Shown: positions 1 to 7,755, counted from the first letter of the stretch. The stretch: DNA of 64,000 nt from PALSA-612 sp963791225 (GCA_963791225.1 CAWBRV010000003.1:248001-312000); one strand, 5' to 3'. Notes: generated by a model not told the origin, from the letters alone. Numbers and translations are program-made.

Positions 1-555
1 CACGCCGGTCGCGAGCCAGACCGGGAACTCGAGCATGTTCGAGAGCGCGTTCGCGTTCCGGTAGAGCACGAAGCTCGACGCGATCACGAGCCCGAGCGCG
101 CCGAGCCCGAAGATGAGCGACGGCAGGGCGACGACGAACTGGAACGGGTGGACCGGGTCGAACGGCAGGCCGTACAGGAGCCGCTCCCAGAGCAGCGTCG
201 CGGTCAGCGCGTAGAGCCCGATCGCGGCCGAGCCGAGCGTGAGCGGGAAGATGACGAGCAGGAACGGCGACGGCGCGGCGACGAGCAGTTCGAGCGTTCC
301 CTGCCAGCGCTGCCACGAGATCGCGCCGCCGGAGGCGAACAGCGTCGTCGACCAGATGCCCATCATCCCGGCCCCGAGCGCCGAGTAGACGACCGTCTCC
401 GGCTTCGAGCCCGAGTTGAACAGGTAGTACGTCAGCGTCGCGAAGATGAGCGGCTCGATCACGGACGTGAAGACGAACAGGCCCGACCGCGTCATCTCCT
501 TGACGCGGAAGGTGAACCCGACGCGCATGATCCGCCCGACAGTCACCGCTCTCAT
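1..555 (-). CDS. ABC-2 type transporter permease, partial (runs off window start)
   Basis: This minus-strand frame opens with ATG at 555 and is still open at base 1, so at least 185 N-terminal residues are visible. It reads as an ABC-2 membrane subunit: a basic start, a first membrane span near residues 25-45, the block GTLELLVAAPSPFLLV, and further hydrophobic spans. The block GTLELLVA followed by a TATLLW segment is almost repeated in the permease at 1337-2092, so the two are paralogues. Its ATG overlaps the stop of the preceding permease by two bases, indicating translational coupling in a MarR-controlled exporter operon. Unlike its three upstream neighbours this frame is clean. The substrate is unknown; a drug or lipid exporter is the usual role of the family. 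Confidence 0.8.
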   Translation of the reverse strand, partial: MRAVTVGRIMRVGFTFRVKEMTRSGLFVFTSVIEPLIFATLTYYLFNSGSKPETVVYSALGAGMMGIWSTTLFASGGAISWQRWQGTLELLVAAPSPFLLVIFPLTLGSAAIGLYALTATLLWERLLYGLPFDPVHPFQFVVALPSLIFGLGALGLVIASSFVLYRNANALSNMLEFPVWLATGV

Positions 556-1340
556 GCGGTCTCCAGGGTCGCAAGGCGCCGGCTCTGCGACTCGAGCGCG
601 CGCAGGAGCCCGTAGCCGAGGACGCCGTAGACGACGCCGATCAGCGCCTCCTTGCCGACGAGTCCCGCGACGTCGCCGAGCGACTGTCCGGCGGCGAGAT
701 CGCGAGCCGCCTCGATCCCGTGCGTCAGCGGCAGGCCTGCCGAGATCGTCTGCATCCAGCCCGGCAGCTCCGACAGCGCCACGTTCACGCCGCAGAAGAC
801 GAGCAGGAGGCCGAACACGATGTTGTTCAGCGTCGCCGTCTCGCGGACGCGCAGACCGAGCGCGGCGATGACGAGGCCGAGGCTCGTGCAGGAGGCCGAG
901 GTGACCGCGATCACGAGCACGAGCGCCCCGATCGAGCCTGCGGGCACGCTGATCCCGACGATCGCGCCCGCCGACCGCGAACGCGAACACGGACACGAAG
1001 ATCCCGTTCCCGATCACCGGCAGCGAGCGGCCGAGGAAGAGCGGCAGCCGCCCGGCCGGCGTCGCGAGGATGTACCCGAGCGTGCGCTGGTAGCGCTCGC
1101 CCGCGATCGTGTTGCTCATCGCGAAGATGCACGGGATCGCGCAGTACTGGAGCGCGTTGCCGATCACGTAGAAGCTGTCCGACTGCACGCGCGGCCGAGC
1201 GGCCGATGTAGACGAAGAGCAGGATCTGGAAGATCGGGCGCGACGAGGAAGGTCGGGATGAAGATCCACGGCGAGAGCCAGCCGAACAGGGCGCGGTAGC
1301 TCATCAGCCCGCCGACGAAGAAGATCCGCGTGCCGTTCAC
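552..1340 (-). pseudogene. ABC-2 type transporter permease, frame-disrupted
   Basis: The second permease starts at GTG 1340 (VNGTRIFFVGG), overlapping the stop of the preceding permease, and ends with TGA at 552-554. The product is recognisable only by moving between frames: extra bases near 1236, 1190 and 967 each shift the frame. Removing one base at each point leaves 786 nt, a continuous protein of about 261 residues with six or so hydrophobic spans and the ABC-2 block SNTIAGERYQRTLGYILATP. From 947 to 552 the frame is clean. The pattern of only +1 changes fits residual sequencing insertions better than decay, but real inactivation cannot be excluded from sequence alone. Confidence 0.65.
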
Positions 1341-2092
1341 GTCAGCGCGAGCGTCGCGCGGCGCGCGCGCCGAGTCGAGCAGGCGGCCGACGATGACGAC
1401 GCCGATCGCCGTGTAGATCGCCCCGAGCAGCGCGCACATGCCGAGGTCCTGGCCAGCGCCGGCCCGCCGAGCGCCGCTTCGCGGATCGCGCGCATGCCCC
1501 AGGTCGGCGCGAGGATCCACGAGATCGGCAGCACCCAGCCCGGGAACAGCGAGAGCGGCACGAGGAAGCCGCAGATCAGCCAGACCGGGTACTCGAGCAG
1601 GTTCCCGAGCGCCCACGCGGTCCGGTAGCGCACGAACGTGACGGCGAGCAGGAAGCCGCACATCCCGATCGGCCACGATCGTCACGACGACCGCGACGCA
1701 GAAGACGAACAGGTGCTCGATGTGCAGACTCGATCCCGAACACGAGCCGGCCCCAGAGCAGCGTCGCCGCCATCGAGTAGATGCCGATCGTCGACATCGC
1801 GAGCGTGACCGGCAGCATCATGAGCGAGAAGGGCGCGGGCGACGCGACGAGCAGCTCGAGCGTGCCGTGCCAGCGCTCCCGCTGCAGCGCGCCGCCGGCC
1901 GCCGTGCTCGTCGCGCCCAGATCCCCATCACCGAGGCGCCGAGCGACGGCGTAGAGCAGCGCGTGCGGGCTGCGCCTCCCGGTACATGAAGAACGCCACC
2001 GTCGCGAAGAACAGCGGGTAGACGACGCCGAGCACGCTGTTGAACGACGAGCGCGACAGCATCTTGAAGTGGAGCACCCAGCCGAGCGTCAC
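1337..2092 (-). pseudogene. ABC-2 type transporter permease, frame-disrupted
   Basis: The first permease of the exporter begins at GTG 2092, which overlaps the TGA of the ATPase gene. Reading across frames gives VTLGWVLHFKMLSRSS, RERWHGTLELLVASPAPF, MSTIGIYSMAATLLWGRL and LLEYPVWLICGFLVPLSL, a typical six-span ABC-2 permease. It resembles the permease at 1-555 closely enough to be a paralogue. At least seven frame changes are needed, near 1970, 1948, 1918, 1730, 1675, 1455 and 1365. Nearly all are explained by one or two extra bases, and the corrected product would be about 249 residues. The density of changes makes a sequence artefact the likelier explanation. Confidence 0.6.
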
Positions 2093-3103
2093 GTGCGCAG
2101 GAGCCGCTCGCGCGACCTCACGCCGTCTCCGACGAGCGCCACGTACGCGTCCTCGAGCGTCGGCTCGCGCGCCGCGACGCGGCCGACCGTGGTCCCGTCG
2201 AGCATCGCCGAGCAGCGTCTGCGTCAGCTCGAGCCCTCTCGCCGACTGGACGAGCAGCACCTGCGCCTGCTCGCGCTCCTCGATCGAGATCGAGGTGACG
2301 CCCGGCGACGCGCGGAGCCGCTCGACGCGTCTCGTCGGCGATGCCGAAGGTCTCGATCTCGACGACGGTGCCGGTCGGCGACGACCGTCCTTCAGGTCGC
2401 GCGGCGTGCCCTCGGCGACGATCTGGCCCTTGTCGATCGACGGCGATCCGGTCGCAGAGGCTGTCGGCCTCGAACATGTAGTGCGTCGTCAGCAGCACGG
2501 TCTTGCCCGGCGTCGCGTCAGCGCCGGCGATCGTCGCGCGCAGCTCGCGTGCGCCGACGGGGTCGACGCCGATCGTCGGCTCGTCGAGGAAGACGACGGG
2601 CGGGTCGTGCAGGAGGCCGCGCGCGATGTGCAGCCGCTGCCGCATGCCCGCGCGAGTAGCCCTCGACCCGCTCCTTCTCGCGGCCCTTCAGGCCGACGAG
2701 CTCGAGCAGCTCGTCGATCCGCTTCTTCTGCACGCTCGGCGTCGACCGCCGTAGAGCTCGGCGAAGTAGCGCAGGTTGTCGAGCGCCGGAGAGCCGCTCG
2801 TAGAGGCCGCGCTCGCCGCCGAAGACGTAGCCGATCCGCTTGCGCACCTCGCGCGCGTCCTTGACGACGTCGAGCCCGAGCACGCGCGCCGTGCCCGAGG
2901 TCGGGATCAGCAGCGTGATCAGCATCTTGATCGTCGTCGTCTTGCCGGCGCCGTTCGGCCCGAGCAGGCCGAACAGCTCGCCCTCGGCGATCTCGAAGCG
3001 AGACGCCGCGGACGGCCTCGATCTCGACGCTCTTGCGGCGGAAGACGCCTGTGGAGCTGCGATAGGTGCGCCGAAGGTCTCTGACCTCGACGACCGGCGT
3101 CAC
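2089..3103 (-). pseudogene. ABC transporter ATP-binding protein (DrrA/CcmA type), frame-disrupted
   Basis: The gene starts at GTG 3103, overlapping the MarR stop, and ends at 2089. All nucleotide-binding motifs can be read if the frame is followed: Walker A GLLGPNGAGKTTT, signature region GYSRGMRQRLHIARGL, Walker B VVFLDEPTIGVDP and H-loop LLTTHYMFEADSLCDRI. About ten single extra bases break it (near 3001, 2789, 2753, 2735, 2648, 2449, 2388, 2378, 2331 and 2208). Removing ten bases leaves 1005 nt, about 334 residues, the usual length for drug or daunorubicin-type exporter ATPases. It would energise the three permeases downstream. The regular +1 pattern suggests insertion errors in the sequence rather than mutation. 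Confidence 0.7.
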
Positions 3104-3639
3104 TCGCCCTCTCCGGGCACGTGCTGGGCGTCGAGCTCCTCGGCGACCAGCATCAGGCGCCGCAGGAGGGTGTTGAGCTCGTCCTTCTCCTTCGCGTTCA
3201 GCGCCGACGCGATCAGCGCCTCCTTCGCGGCCTGCGCGGCCGTCGACTCGCTGTAGGCCTGGGAGCCGGCCTCGGTCAGCTCGACCTGGATCCCGCGCCG
3301 GTCGGTCGGGTCGGGCAGTCGGCGGATCAGTCCCGCCTTCTCGAGGTTGTCGAGCCGGTTCGTCATCGCGCCGCTCGACAGCTCGGCGTGGACGGCGAGA
3401 TAGCCCGGGGAGCGCCGGTGGCCGGGGGAGCGGCGGAGCAGGCCGAGCACCTTCCACTCGCCCCACGTGAGCGAGCGCTCGTTCAGCGTCTCGTCCATCA
3501 TCCGCTTGATCCGCCGGCTGAGCCCGTTGATGCGGTCGACGATCCCCTCGACCGTGAGATCGAGCTCGGGCAGCTCGTCGCGGATCGACTCGAGGAAGCG
3601 ATCCACGTGATCCCGCTCGACGTCGCTCGTCCGCGCCAT
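3100..3639 (-). CDS. MarR-family transcriptional regulator
   Basis: A 179-residue winged-helix regulator. The central part (LTWGEWKVLGLLRRSPG, LSSGAMTNRLDNLEKAGLI, DRRGIQVELTEAG) is the MarR helix-turn-helix plus wing, flanked by helical dimerisation segments. It heads the exporter operon: its stop overlaps the GTG of the ABC ATPase by two bases. The upstream region is strikingly AT-rich and contains the perfect palindrome TTGACGTCAA, a likely autoregulatory operator. The expected behaviour is repression of itself and the exporter until a ligand binds; the ligand cannot be told from sequence. The ATG at 3639 is the only start upstream of the conserved region that fits. Confidence 0.9.
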   Translation of the reverse strand: MARTSDVERDHVDRFLESIRDELPELDLTVEGIVDRINGLSRRIKRMMDETLNERSLTWGEWKVLGLLRRSPGHRRSPGYLAVHAELSSGAMTNRLDNLEKAGLIRRLPDPTDRRGIQVELTEAGSQAYSESTAAQAAKEALIASALNAKEKDELNTLLRRLMLVAEELDAQHVPGEGE

Positions 3640-3668
3640 ACCGTCACCATTCTTTCACATCAAATAGC

Positions 3669-3678
3669 TTGACGTCAA
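3669..3678. promoter_or_regulatory. Putative MarR operator palindrome
   Basis: TTGACGTCAA is a perfect 10-bp palindrome in an AT-rich pocket 30 bp upstream of the MarR start and 64 bp upstream of a divergent small frame. MarR proteins bind short inverted repeats of this kind, commonly overlapping their own promoter. A second, weaker match (ACTTCAAAC, 3702-3710) lies 24 bp further. Binding is inferred. Confidence 0.5.
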
Positions 3679-3741
3679 ATGAAGTTGTTGCTAGTCTTTC
3701 GACTTCAAACAATACGACATCGAGAGATAAGGGGGTTGTCG

Positions 3742-3918
3742 ATGTTCGCTCCCGACGTCCATTCGCAGAAGCTGTTCATTCGAGACCGCGTCGAGTCGCT
3801 GACAGCCGCCGCCGCCCGGCGTGACGGCGACGCGGGCCGGGTCAGGTGCGAGGCGGAGAAGAAGCCGGCGCCGAGGTGCCGCACGACTGAGGCTCACCCT
3901 CGCAGCAGCCCAGCTTGA
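3742..3918 (+). CDS. Small hypothetical protein, 58 residues
   Basis: A short plus-strand frame starting at ATG 3742, preceded by AAGGGGG about seven bases upstream, a credible ribosome binding site. It is divergent from marR and lies just downstream of the putative MarR operator, so it could be co-regulated. The first half (MFAPDVHSQKLFIRDRVESL) looks like a short amphipathic helix; the rest is polar and basic. It resembles in style the short helical peptides often found in actinobacteria, but I do not recognise a family. Its 3' third overlaps the antisense zinc-ribbon gene at 3842-4000, so one of the two calls may be wrong beyond that point. Confidence 0.35.
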   Translation: MFAPDVHSQKLFIRDRVESLTAAAARRDGDAGRVRCEAEKKPAPRCRTTEAHPRSSPA

Positions 3919-4000
3919 ACCGGCAGCGGGGGCACTGCCAGGTGCCGTGCACCCACCGCATATCGGCTCCGCAGCGCCAGCATGACTCGACCTCGGTCAC
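3842..4000 (-). CDS. Small zinc-ribbon protein, 52 residues
   Basis: A minus-strand frame starting at GTG 4000 and ending with TGA at 3842. The product has the metal-site pattern C-W-R-C then C-P-R-C, that is CxxC-x12-CxxC, with hydrophobic residues between (MRWVHGTWQ) and a following KLGCCEGEP. This is a compact treble-clef or ribbon fold typical of small zinc-binding proteins. The tail after residue 38 is Ser/Pro-rich. Neighbours are the MarR/exporter locus and the tRNA-Met promoter, which give no functional clue. The clean cysteine spacing makes a real gene likely although it is too short for standard length cut-offs. Role unknown. Confidence 0.55.
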   Translation of the reverse strand: MTEVESCWRCGADMRWVHGTWQCPRCRFKLGCCEGEPQSCGTSAPASSPPRT

Positions 4001-4036
4001 GACACGAATGTAGGCAGAACGCCGGATGCTCCCTGC

Positions 4037-4042
4037 TACACT
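4037..4042 (+). promoter_or_regulatory. Putative -10 element of the tRNA-Met promoter
   Basis: TACACT lies 11 bp before the tRNA 5' end, so initiation would fall just upstream of the mature tRNA. No convincing -35 hexamer is visible at 16-18 bp. The same transcript could continue into rpmG-secE-nusG, whose first codon is only 27 bp beyond the tRNA. Confidence 0.35.
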
Positions 4043-4052
4043 CGACCGGCGA

Positions 4053-4126
4053 GGCGGCGTAGCTCAGTTGGTTAGAGCAGCGGAATCATAATCCGCGTGT
4101 CGTAGGTTCGAGTCCTACCGCCGCTA
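4053..4126 (+). tRNA. tRNA-Met (anticodon CAT)
   Basis: A 74-nt cloverleaf. The acceptor GGCGGCG pairs with CGCCGCT (one G-U), the D-arm is AGCTC...GAGC, the anticodon stem GCGGA/TCCGC encloses the loop ATCATAA with anticodon CAT, and the T-arm GTAGG-TTCGAGT-CCTAC is intact; the discriminator is A. CAT could also be the lysidine-modified Ile2 tRNA. The G1-U72 closing pair and general form favour elongator Met, but this is not certain. CCA is not encoded. Location immediately before rpmG-secE-nusG is a common arrangement. Confidence 0.93.
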
Positions 4127-4153
4127 TCGTCCCCTGGTCGAACTCGGAGAGAG

Positions 4154-4315
4154 ATGGCAACCGGAGTCAGAGTCGCAATCACGCTCGCTTGCACGGACTG
4201 CAAGCGCCGCAACTACCAGACGCAGAAGTCCAAGCGGAACACCCCGGACCGCGTCGAGTTCAACAAGTACTGCCGCTGGTGCGGCAAGCACACGCTGCAT
4301 CGCGAGACGAGGTAG
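4154..4315 (+). CDS. rpmG: 50S ribosomal protein L33
   Basis: A 53-residue L33 starting at ATG 4154 with GAGAGAG just upstream. It begins MATGVRVAITLACTDCKRRNY and carries four cysteines (C13, C16, C40, C43), the zinc-binding form. It is the first gene of the rpmG-secE-nusG-rplK-rplA transcription unit, three bases before the secE start. In the large subunit L33 sits near the E site. Zinc forms are often duplicated by cysteine-free copies elsewhere; none is in this window. Confidence 0.97.
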   Translation: MATGVRVAITLACTDCKRRNYQTQKSKRNTPDRVEFNKYCRWCGKHTLHRETR

Positions 4316-4318
4316 GCG

Positions 4319-4705
4319 GTGGCACGGCAGACGAGGGCAGAGCGGCGCGCACGACGCCAGCAGCAGGGCGAGCCGGCGCTGGCAGGCGCGGGCGGTGGAG
4401 GCAGCGGCGGAGGCGACAAGCCGCCGGTCAGCCTCGCACCCGAGCCGCCCTCGCGGCCGGACCGCGGCAAGCCCGCCCCCGGCAAGCAGGCCCCCGCGGA
4501 GACCGGCGCCTTCAAGTTCTTCACGGGCACGTGGCGGTTCCTCGGCGAGTCCTGGGGCGAGCTTCGCAAGACCGAGTGGCCGGGCCAGAGCCACGTCATC
4601 CAGGGCACGGTGGTCGTGCTGATGGCCTGCATCATCATGGGCACCTTCATCTGGGTTTGCGACATCGCCTGGAAGCACCTGGTGCAGGACCTTCTCATCA
4701 AGTAG
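4319..4705 (+). CDS. secE: Preprotein translocase subunit SecE
   Basis: A 128-residue protein from GTG 4319. The last 65 residues are the SecE core: the amphipathic stretch GESWGELRKTEWPGQ followed by one membrane span (TVVVLMACIIMGTFIWVCDI). SecE clamps the SecY channel. About 60 residues before this are an added low-complexity N-terminus, first basic (RAERRARRQQQ) then Gly- and Pro-rich, so the protein is roughly twice the minimal SecE length. Long N-termini are common in actinobacterial SecE. It lies between rpmG and nusG as usual. Confidence 0.95.
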   Translation: MARQTRAERRARRQQQGEPALAGAGGGGSGGGDKPPVSLAPEPPSRPDRGKPAPGKQAPAETGAFKFFTGTWRFLGESWGELRKTEWPGQSHVIQGTVVVLMACIIMGTFIWVCDIAWKHLVQDLLIK

Positions 4706-4725
4706 GCGGGAGACGAGAGCTAGAG

Positions 4726-5256
4726 ATGTTTCGCTGGTATGTGATCAACACGTATTCCGGGCACGAGAACAAGGTCAAGGCCAATCTCGAGCACCGGATC
4801 GACTCGATGGGACAGCGGCTCCGCTTTCGGCGCGTCGTCGTCCCGACCGAGCAGGTGATCGAGACCAAGGACGGCCAGAAGGTGCAGATCGAGAAGCGGA
4901 TCCTGCCCGGCTACGTCCTCGTGAACATGGACCTGAACGACGACAGCTGGGCCGTCGTCCGCAACACGCCCGGAGTGACAGGGTTCGCGGGCCCGGGCGG
5001 CAAGCCCGTCCCGCTCGCGCAATCCGACGTCGACCGGCTCCTGCACACCGGCGCCTCGGCGGGCGACCGCCCGCGCGCGCAGGTCGAGTTCACGCTCGGC
5101 GAGTCGGTCAAGGTAACCTCAGGGCCGCTCTCCGATTTCGACGGCGAGATCGTCGAGGTCAATCCCGAGCAGCAGAAGTTGAAGGTGCTCGTCGACATCT
5201 TCGAGCGCCAGGTCCCGGTCGAGCTCGGTTTCGACCAGGTCAAGAAGATCGACTGA
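4726..5256 (+). CDS. nusG: Transcription termination/antitermination protein NusG
   Basis: A 176-residue NusG. The NGN domain opens with MFRWYVINTYSGHENKVK and contains RRILPGYVLVNM-like residues and WAVVRNTPGVTGFAG; the C-terminal KOW domain begins at EFTLGESVKVTSGPLSDFDG. It binds RNA polymerase and couples it to Rho or S10. Start ATG 4726 is the only one giving the canonical N-terminus, with GAGAG upstream. It is 20 bp downstream of secE and 8 bp upstream of rplK. There is no long insert between the NGN and KOW domains. Confidence 0.98.
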   Translation: MFRWYVINTYSGHENKVKANLEHRIDSMGQRLRFRRVVVPTEQVIETKDGQKVQIEKRILPGYVLVNMDLNDDSWAVVRNTPGVTGFAGPGGKPVPLAQSDVDRLLHTGASAGDRPRAQVEFTLGESVKVTSGPLSDFDGEIVEVNPEQQKLKVLVDIFERQVPVELGFDQVKKID

Positions 5257-5264
5257 GGTTCGCC

Positions 5265-5690
5265 ATGGCAAAGAAAGTCCTCACGCTCATCAAGCTGCAG
5301 ATTCCCGGCGGGCAGGCCAACCCGGCGCCGCCGGTCGGTCCTGCGCTCGGCCAGCACGGCGTCAACATCATGGAGTTCTGCAAGGCGTTCAACGCGCAGA
5401 CGCAGGCCGAGAACGGCCGCATCATCCCGGTCGAGATCACGGTCTTCGAGGATCGCTCCTTCACGTTCATCACGAAGACGCCGCCCGCGGCCGTGCTGAT
5501 CAAGGAGGCGCTGAATCTCGAGAAGGGCTCGGGAGAGCCGAACCGCGAGAAGGTCGGCCGCCTGAGCCAGGCGCAGCTCCGGAACATCGCCGAGACGAAG
5601 ATGGAGGACCTGAACGCGCGCGACGTCGAGCAGGCGATGAAGGTCATCGCCGGAACGGCGCGCTCGATGGGAGTGGAGGTGGCCCCGTAA
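5265..5690 (+). CDS. rplK: 50S ribosomal protein L11
   Basis: A 141-residue L11 of standard length. It shows the Pro-rich N-terminal signature KLQIPGGQANPAPPVGPALG and the C-terminal RNA-binding domain ending MGVEVAP. L11 forms the stalk base with 23S rRNA and is the site of thiopeptide action and RelA activation. Its TAA shares a base with the ATG of rplA, so the two are translationally coupled. Confidence 0.99.
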   Translation: MAKKVLTLIKLQIPGGQANPAPPVGPALGQHGVNIMEFCKAFNAQTQAENGRIIPVEITVFEDRSFTFITKTPPAAVLIKEALNLEKGSGEPNREKVGRLSQAQLRNIAETKMEDLNARDVEQAMKVIAGTARSMGVEVAP

Positions 5691-6421
5691 TGGCGCAGCA
5701 CGGCAAGATCTACCGCGAGGCACGCTCCCGCATCGACCGCGAGCTGGCCTACCCGCCGGCCGAGGCGGTCAAGCTGCTCAAAGACCTTCCCGGCAAGAAG
5801 TTCGACGAGACGGTCGAGGTCCATTTCCGGCTCGGGCTCAACGTCCGCCACGCCGACCAGCAGCTGCGCGGGACACTGATGCTCCCGAACGGCACCGGTC
5901 GTGAGCAGCGCGTCGCCGTCTTCGCCGAGGGCGAGAAGGCGAAGGAGGCCGAGGACGCCGGCGCCGACGTCGTCGGCGCAGCCGACCTCGCGACCAAGAT
6001 CGAGGCCGGCTTCGACGACTTCGACGTCGCGGTCGCCACGCCGGACATGATGGGCACGGTCGGCAAGCTCGGCCGCATCCTCGGTCCGCGCGGGAAGATG
6101 CCGAATCCGAAGACGGGGACGGTCACCTTCGACGTCGGCAAGGCGGTGCGCGAGGCCAAGGCCGGCAAGCTCGAGTACCGCACGGACCGCGGCGCGAACG
6201 TCCACCTGTCGATCGGCAAGAAGAGCTTCGGCGAGCGGCAGTTGCTCGAGAACTACGCCGCGGTCGTGGACGAGATCGTCCGCGCCAAGCCGTCCGCGGC
6301 CAAGGGCCGCTACATCCGCTCGATCACGCTGACGACGGCGATGGGCCCGGGAGTCCACGTCGACCCGGCCCGGACGCGCGACATCGTCGAGGAGCTCCAG
6401 GAGGAAGTCGCGGCAGGCTAG
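5690..6421 (+). CDS. rplA: 50S ribosomal protein L1
   Basis: A 243-residue L1, close to the usual 230-240. It contains the conserved block GRILGPRGKMPNPKTGTVT and ends with a helical acidic tail. L1 forms the mobile stalk that removes E-site tRNA and usually represses its own operon by binding the mRNA. The start ATG overlaps the rplK stop (TAATG). It closes the rpmG-rplA group; a leader of about 150 nt follows before rplJ. Confidence 0.98.
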   Translation: MAQHGKIYREARSRIDRELAYPPAEAVKLLKDLPGKKFDETVEVHFRLGLNVRHADQQLRGTLMLPNGTGREQRVAVFAEGEKAKEAEDAGADVVGAADLATKIEAGFDDFDVAVATPDMMGTVGKLGRILGPRGKMPNPKTGTVTFDVGKAVREAKAGKLEYRTDRGANVHLSIGKKSFGERQLLENYAAVVDEIVRAKPSAAKGRYIRSITLTTAMGPGVHVDPARTRDIVEELQEEVAAG

Positions 6422-6575
6422 GCTGTTCCGAGACCCGTTCGCCGAAGACAGCTGGCAGCTGCTGGGTTGACCAAACCCAGTGCAGAAGTCCAGCCGAGGC
6501 GGTACGAGCAAGACGACCGTCTTCTCCGTGCCCGCCTCCGTGCGGGCGTTTTCGTTCGAAGGACCAAGGAGACGT
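6422..6575 (+). promoter_or_regulatory. Ribosomal protein L10 leader (autoregulatory mRNA structure)
   Basis: The 154-nt gap between rplA and rplJ is structured: ACAGCTGGCAGCTGC, CTGGGTTGACCAAACCCAG (a 7-bp hairpin), AAGAC/GTCTT (6510-6514/6519-6523), and a final GC hairpin with a T-rich tail at 6530-6553. Position directly before rplJ and this arrangement match the L10 leader, in which the L10-L12 complex binds its own mRNA. The exact kink-turn was not modelled; a covariance search would settle it. Confidence 0.7.
6530..6553 (+). terminator. Attenuator-like hairpin in the L10 leader
   Basis: GCCCGC (6530-6535) pairs with GCGGGC (6542-6547) and is followed by GTTTTCGTTC. It sits 23 bases before the rplJ start. 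In L10 leaders such a terminator is formed or prevented according to L10-L12 binding. Attenuation is inferred. Confidence 0.55.
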
Positions 6576-7307
6576 ATGCAGAGACCGGAGAAAGAGCAGA
6601 TCGTCACGGAGCTGACCGAGCGCCTGCGCTCGTCGGACACGCTGATCGTCGCCGACTACCGCGGCCTGAGCGTGAAGGAGGTCGACGAGCTCCGCACGAA
6701 GCTGATCGAGCACGGAGCCGGCTTCACGATCGTCAAGAACTCGCTGACGCGGCGCGCGGCCGAGGCCGCGGGAGCCGACGCGCTGCTGGCGCTGCTCGAC
6801 GGACCGACCGCGATCGCGTTCCTCGAAGCGGACGGCGACCCGGTCGCCGTCGCCAAGGCCCTCGCCGACTCGGCCCGCACGACGAAGGTCCTGGCCGTCC
6901 GCGGCGGCCTCATGCAGGGTCGCACGATCTCGGCGGAGGACGTCGAGGAGCTCGCGAAGCTGCCACCGGTCGACGTCCTGCGCGGACAGGTACTCGGCGC
7001 CGTGACGTCACCGCTGTACACGATCGTCGGGCTGTTCACGGCCCCGCTGCGCGAGCTGCACGGCCTGATCGAGGCCCGCATCGAGCAGCTCGGCGGCGAG
7101 GCCGAGACCGAAGAGACTCCGGCCGAGCCCGAGGCAGCAGCAGAGCCCGAGGCAGTGGCACCGGAAGCAGAGCCCGAGGTAGCGGCAGCCGAGCGAGCAG
7201 AGCCCGAGGCGGAGGCTCCCGAGGAGCCGGTTGCCGAGGCGACGTCGGAAGAGAGCGAACCACAGTCGGCGGCTCCTGAAGCGGCCGAGGACGAGAAGGA
7301 GGAGTGA
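6576..7307 (+). CDS. rplJ: 50S ribosomal protein L10 with acidic C-terminal extension
   Basis: A 243-residue L10, about 70 longer than usual. Residues 1-172 are the standard protein: LIVADYRGLSVKEVDELR, VKNSLTRRA and the C-terminal helix GLIEARIEQL that binds L12 dimers. From about 173 the protein is almost only Glu, Ala and Pro (PAEPEAAAEPEA style) down to EDEKEE. The extension would hang beyond the L12-binding helix on the stalk. Start ATG 6576 follows AAGGAG. The stop overlaps the rplL start (TGATG). Confidence 0.97.
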   Translation: MQRPEKEQIVTELTERLRSSDTLIVADYRGLSVKEVDELRTKLIEHGAGFTIVKNSLTRRAAEAAGADALLALLDGPTAIAFLEADGDPVAVAKALADSARTTKVLAVRGGLMQGRTISAEDVEELAKLPPVDVLRGQVLGAVTSPLYTIVGLFTAPLRELHGLIEARIEQLGGEAETEETPAEPEAAAEPEAVAPEAEPEVAAAERAEPEAEAPEEPVAEATSEESEPQSAAPEAAEDEKEE

Positions 7308-7699
7308 TGGCTGCAAGCGGAGTCGACAAGGTGTTCGACGACCTGGGCAAGATGACCGTGCTCGAGCTCGTCGAGCTGAAGAAGAAGATCGAGGACGAGT
7401 GGGGCATCACCGCCGCAGCGCCGGTCGCCGTGGCCGCGGCGCCTGGTGCCGCTGCAGGTGGCGGGGACGGCGCTGCCGCCGAGGAGCAGACCGCGTTCGA
7501 CGTCGTGCTCACCGGTGCCGGCGACAAGAAGATCCAGGTGATCAAGGTCGTTCGCGCGGTCACCGGCCTCGGTCTCAAGGAGGCGAAGGACCTCGTCGAC
7601 AGCGCGCCCAACCCGGTCAAGGAGGGCGCTGCCAAGGAGGAGGCCGACTCGATCAAGGCCCAGCTCGAAGAGGCCGGGGCCAGCGTCGAGATCAAGTAG
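7307..7699 (+). CDS. rplL: 50S ribosomal protein L7/L12
   Basis: A 130-residue L12: N-terminal dimerisation domain (DDLGKMTVLELVELKKKIED), an Ala/Gly-rich hinge (AAAPGAAAGGG), and the C-terminal factor-binding domain with KIQVIKVVRAVTGLGLKEAK. It recruits and activates translation GTPases. ATG 7307 overlaps the rplJ stop; a GTG three bases earlier is also possible. GAAGGAGGAG upstream is a strong ribosome binding site, as expected for the protein needed in four or more copies per ribosome. A terminator follows. Confidence 0.98.
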   Translation: MAASGVDKVFDDLGKMTVLELVELKKKIEDEWGITAAAPVAVAAAPGAAAGGGDGAAAEEQTAFDVVLTGAGDKKIQVIKVVRAVTGLGLKEAKDLVDSAPNPVKEGAAKEEADSIKAQLEEAGASVEIK

Positions 7700-7720
7700 C
7701 CAGGCGTCAACCTGTTTCAA

Positions 7721-7755
7721 GGCGAGAGGGGCCGCAAGGCTCCTCTCGCCGTTTC
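7721..7755 (+). terminator. Rho-independent terminator after rplL
   Basis: GGCGAGAGG (7721-7729) pairs perfectly with CCTCTCGCC (7742-7750), loop of 12 nt, followed by GTTTCG. It ends the rplJL transcript before the inserted acyltransferase pair, so rpoBC probably needs its own promoter here. Confidence 0.75.

Noticed and set aside
1..3103. Programmed ribosomal frameshifting in the exporter genes
   Set aside because: About twenty shifts with no shared slippery sequence or stimulatory structure is far beyond any programmed case; sequence errors or decay are far simpler.
4053..4126. tRNA-Ile2 rather than tRNA-Met for the CAT anticodon gene
   Set aside because: Lysidine-type tRNA-Ile2 cannot be excluded by anticodon alone, but the body pattern and location before rpmG favour Met, so Met was kept with the caveat stated.
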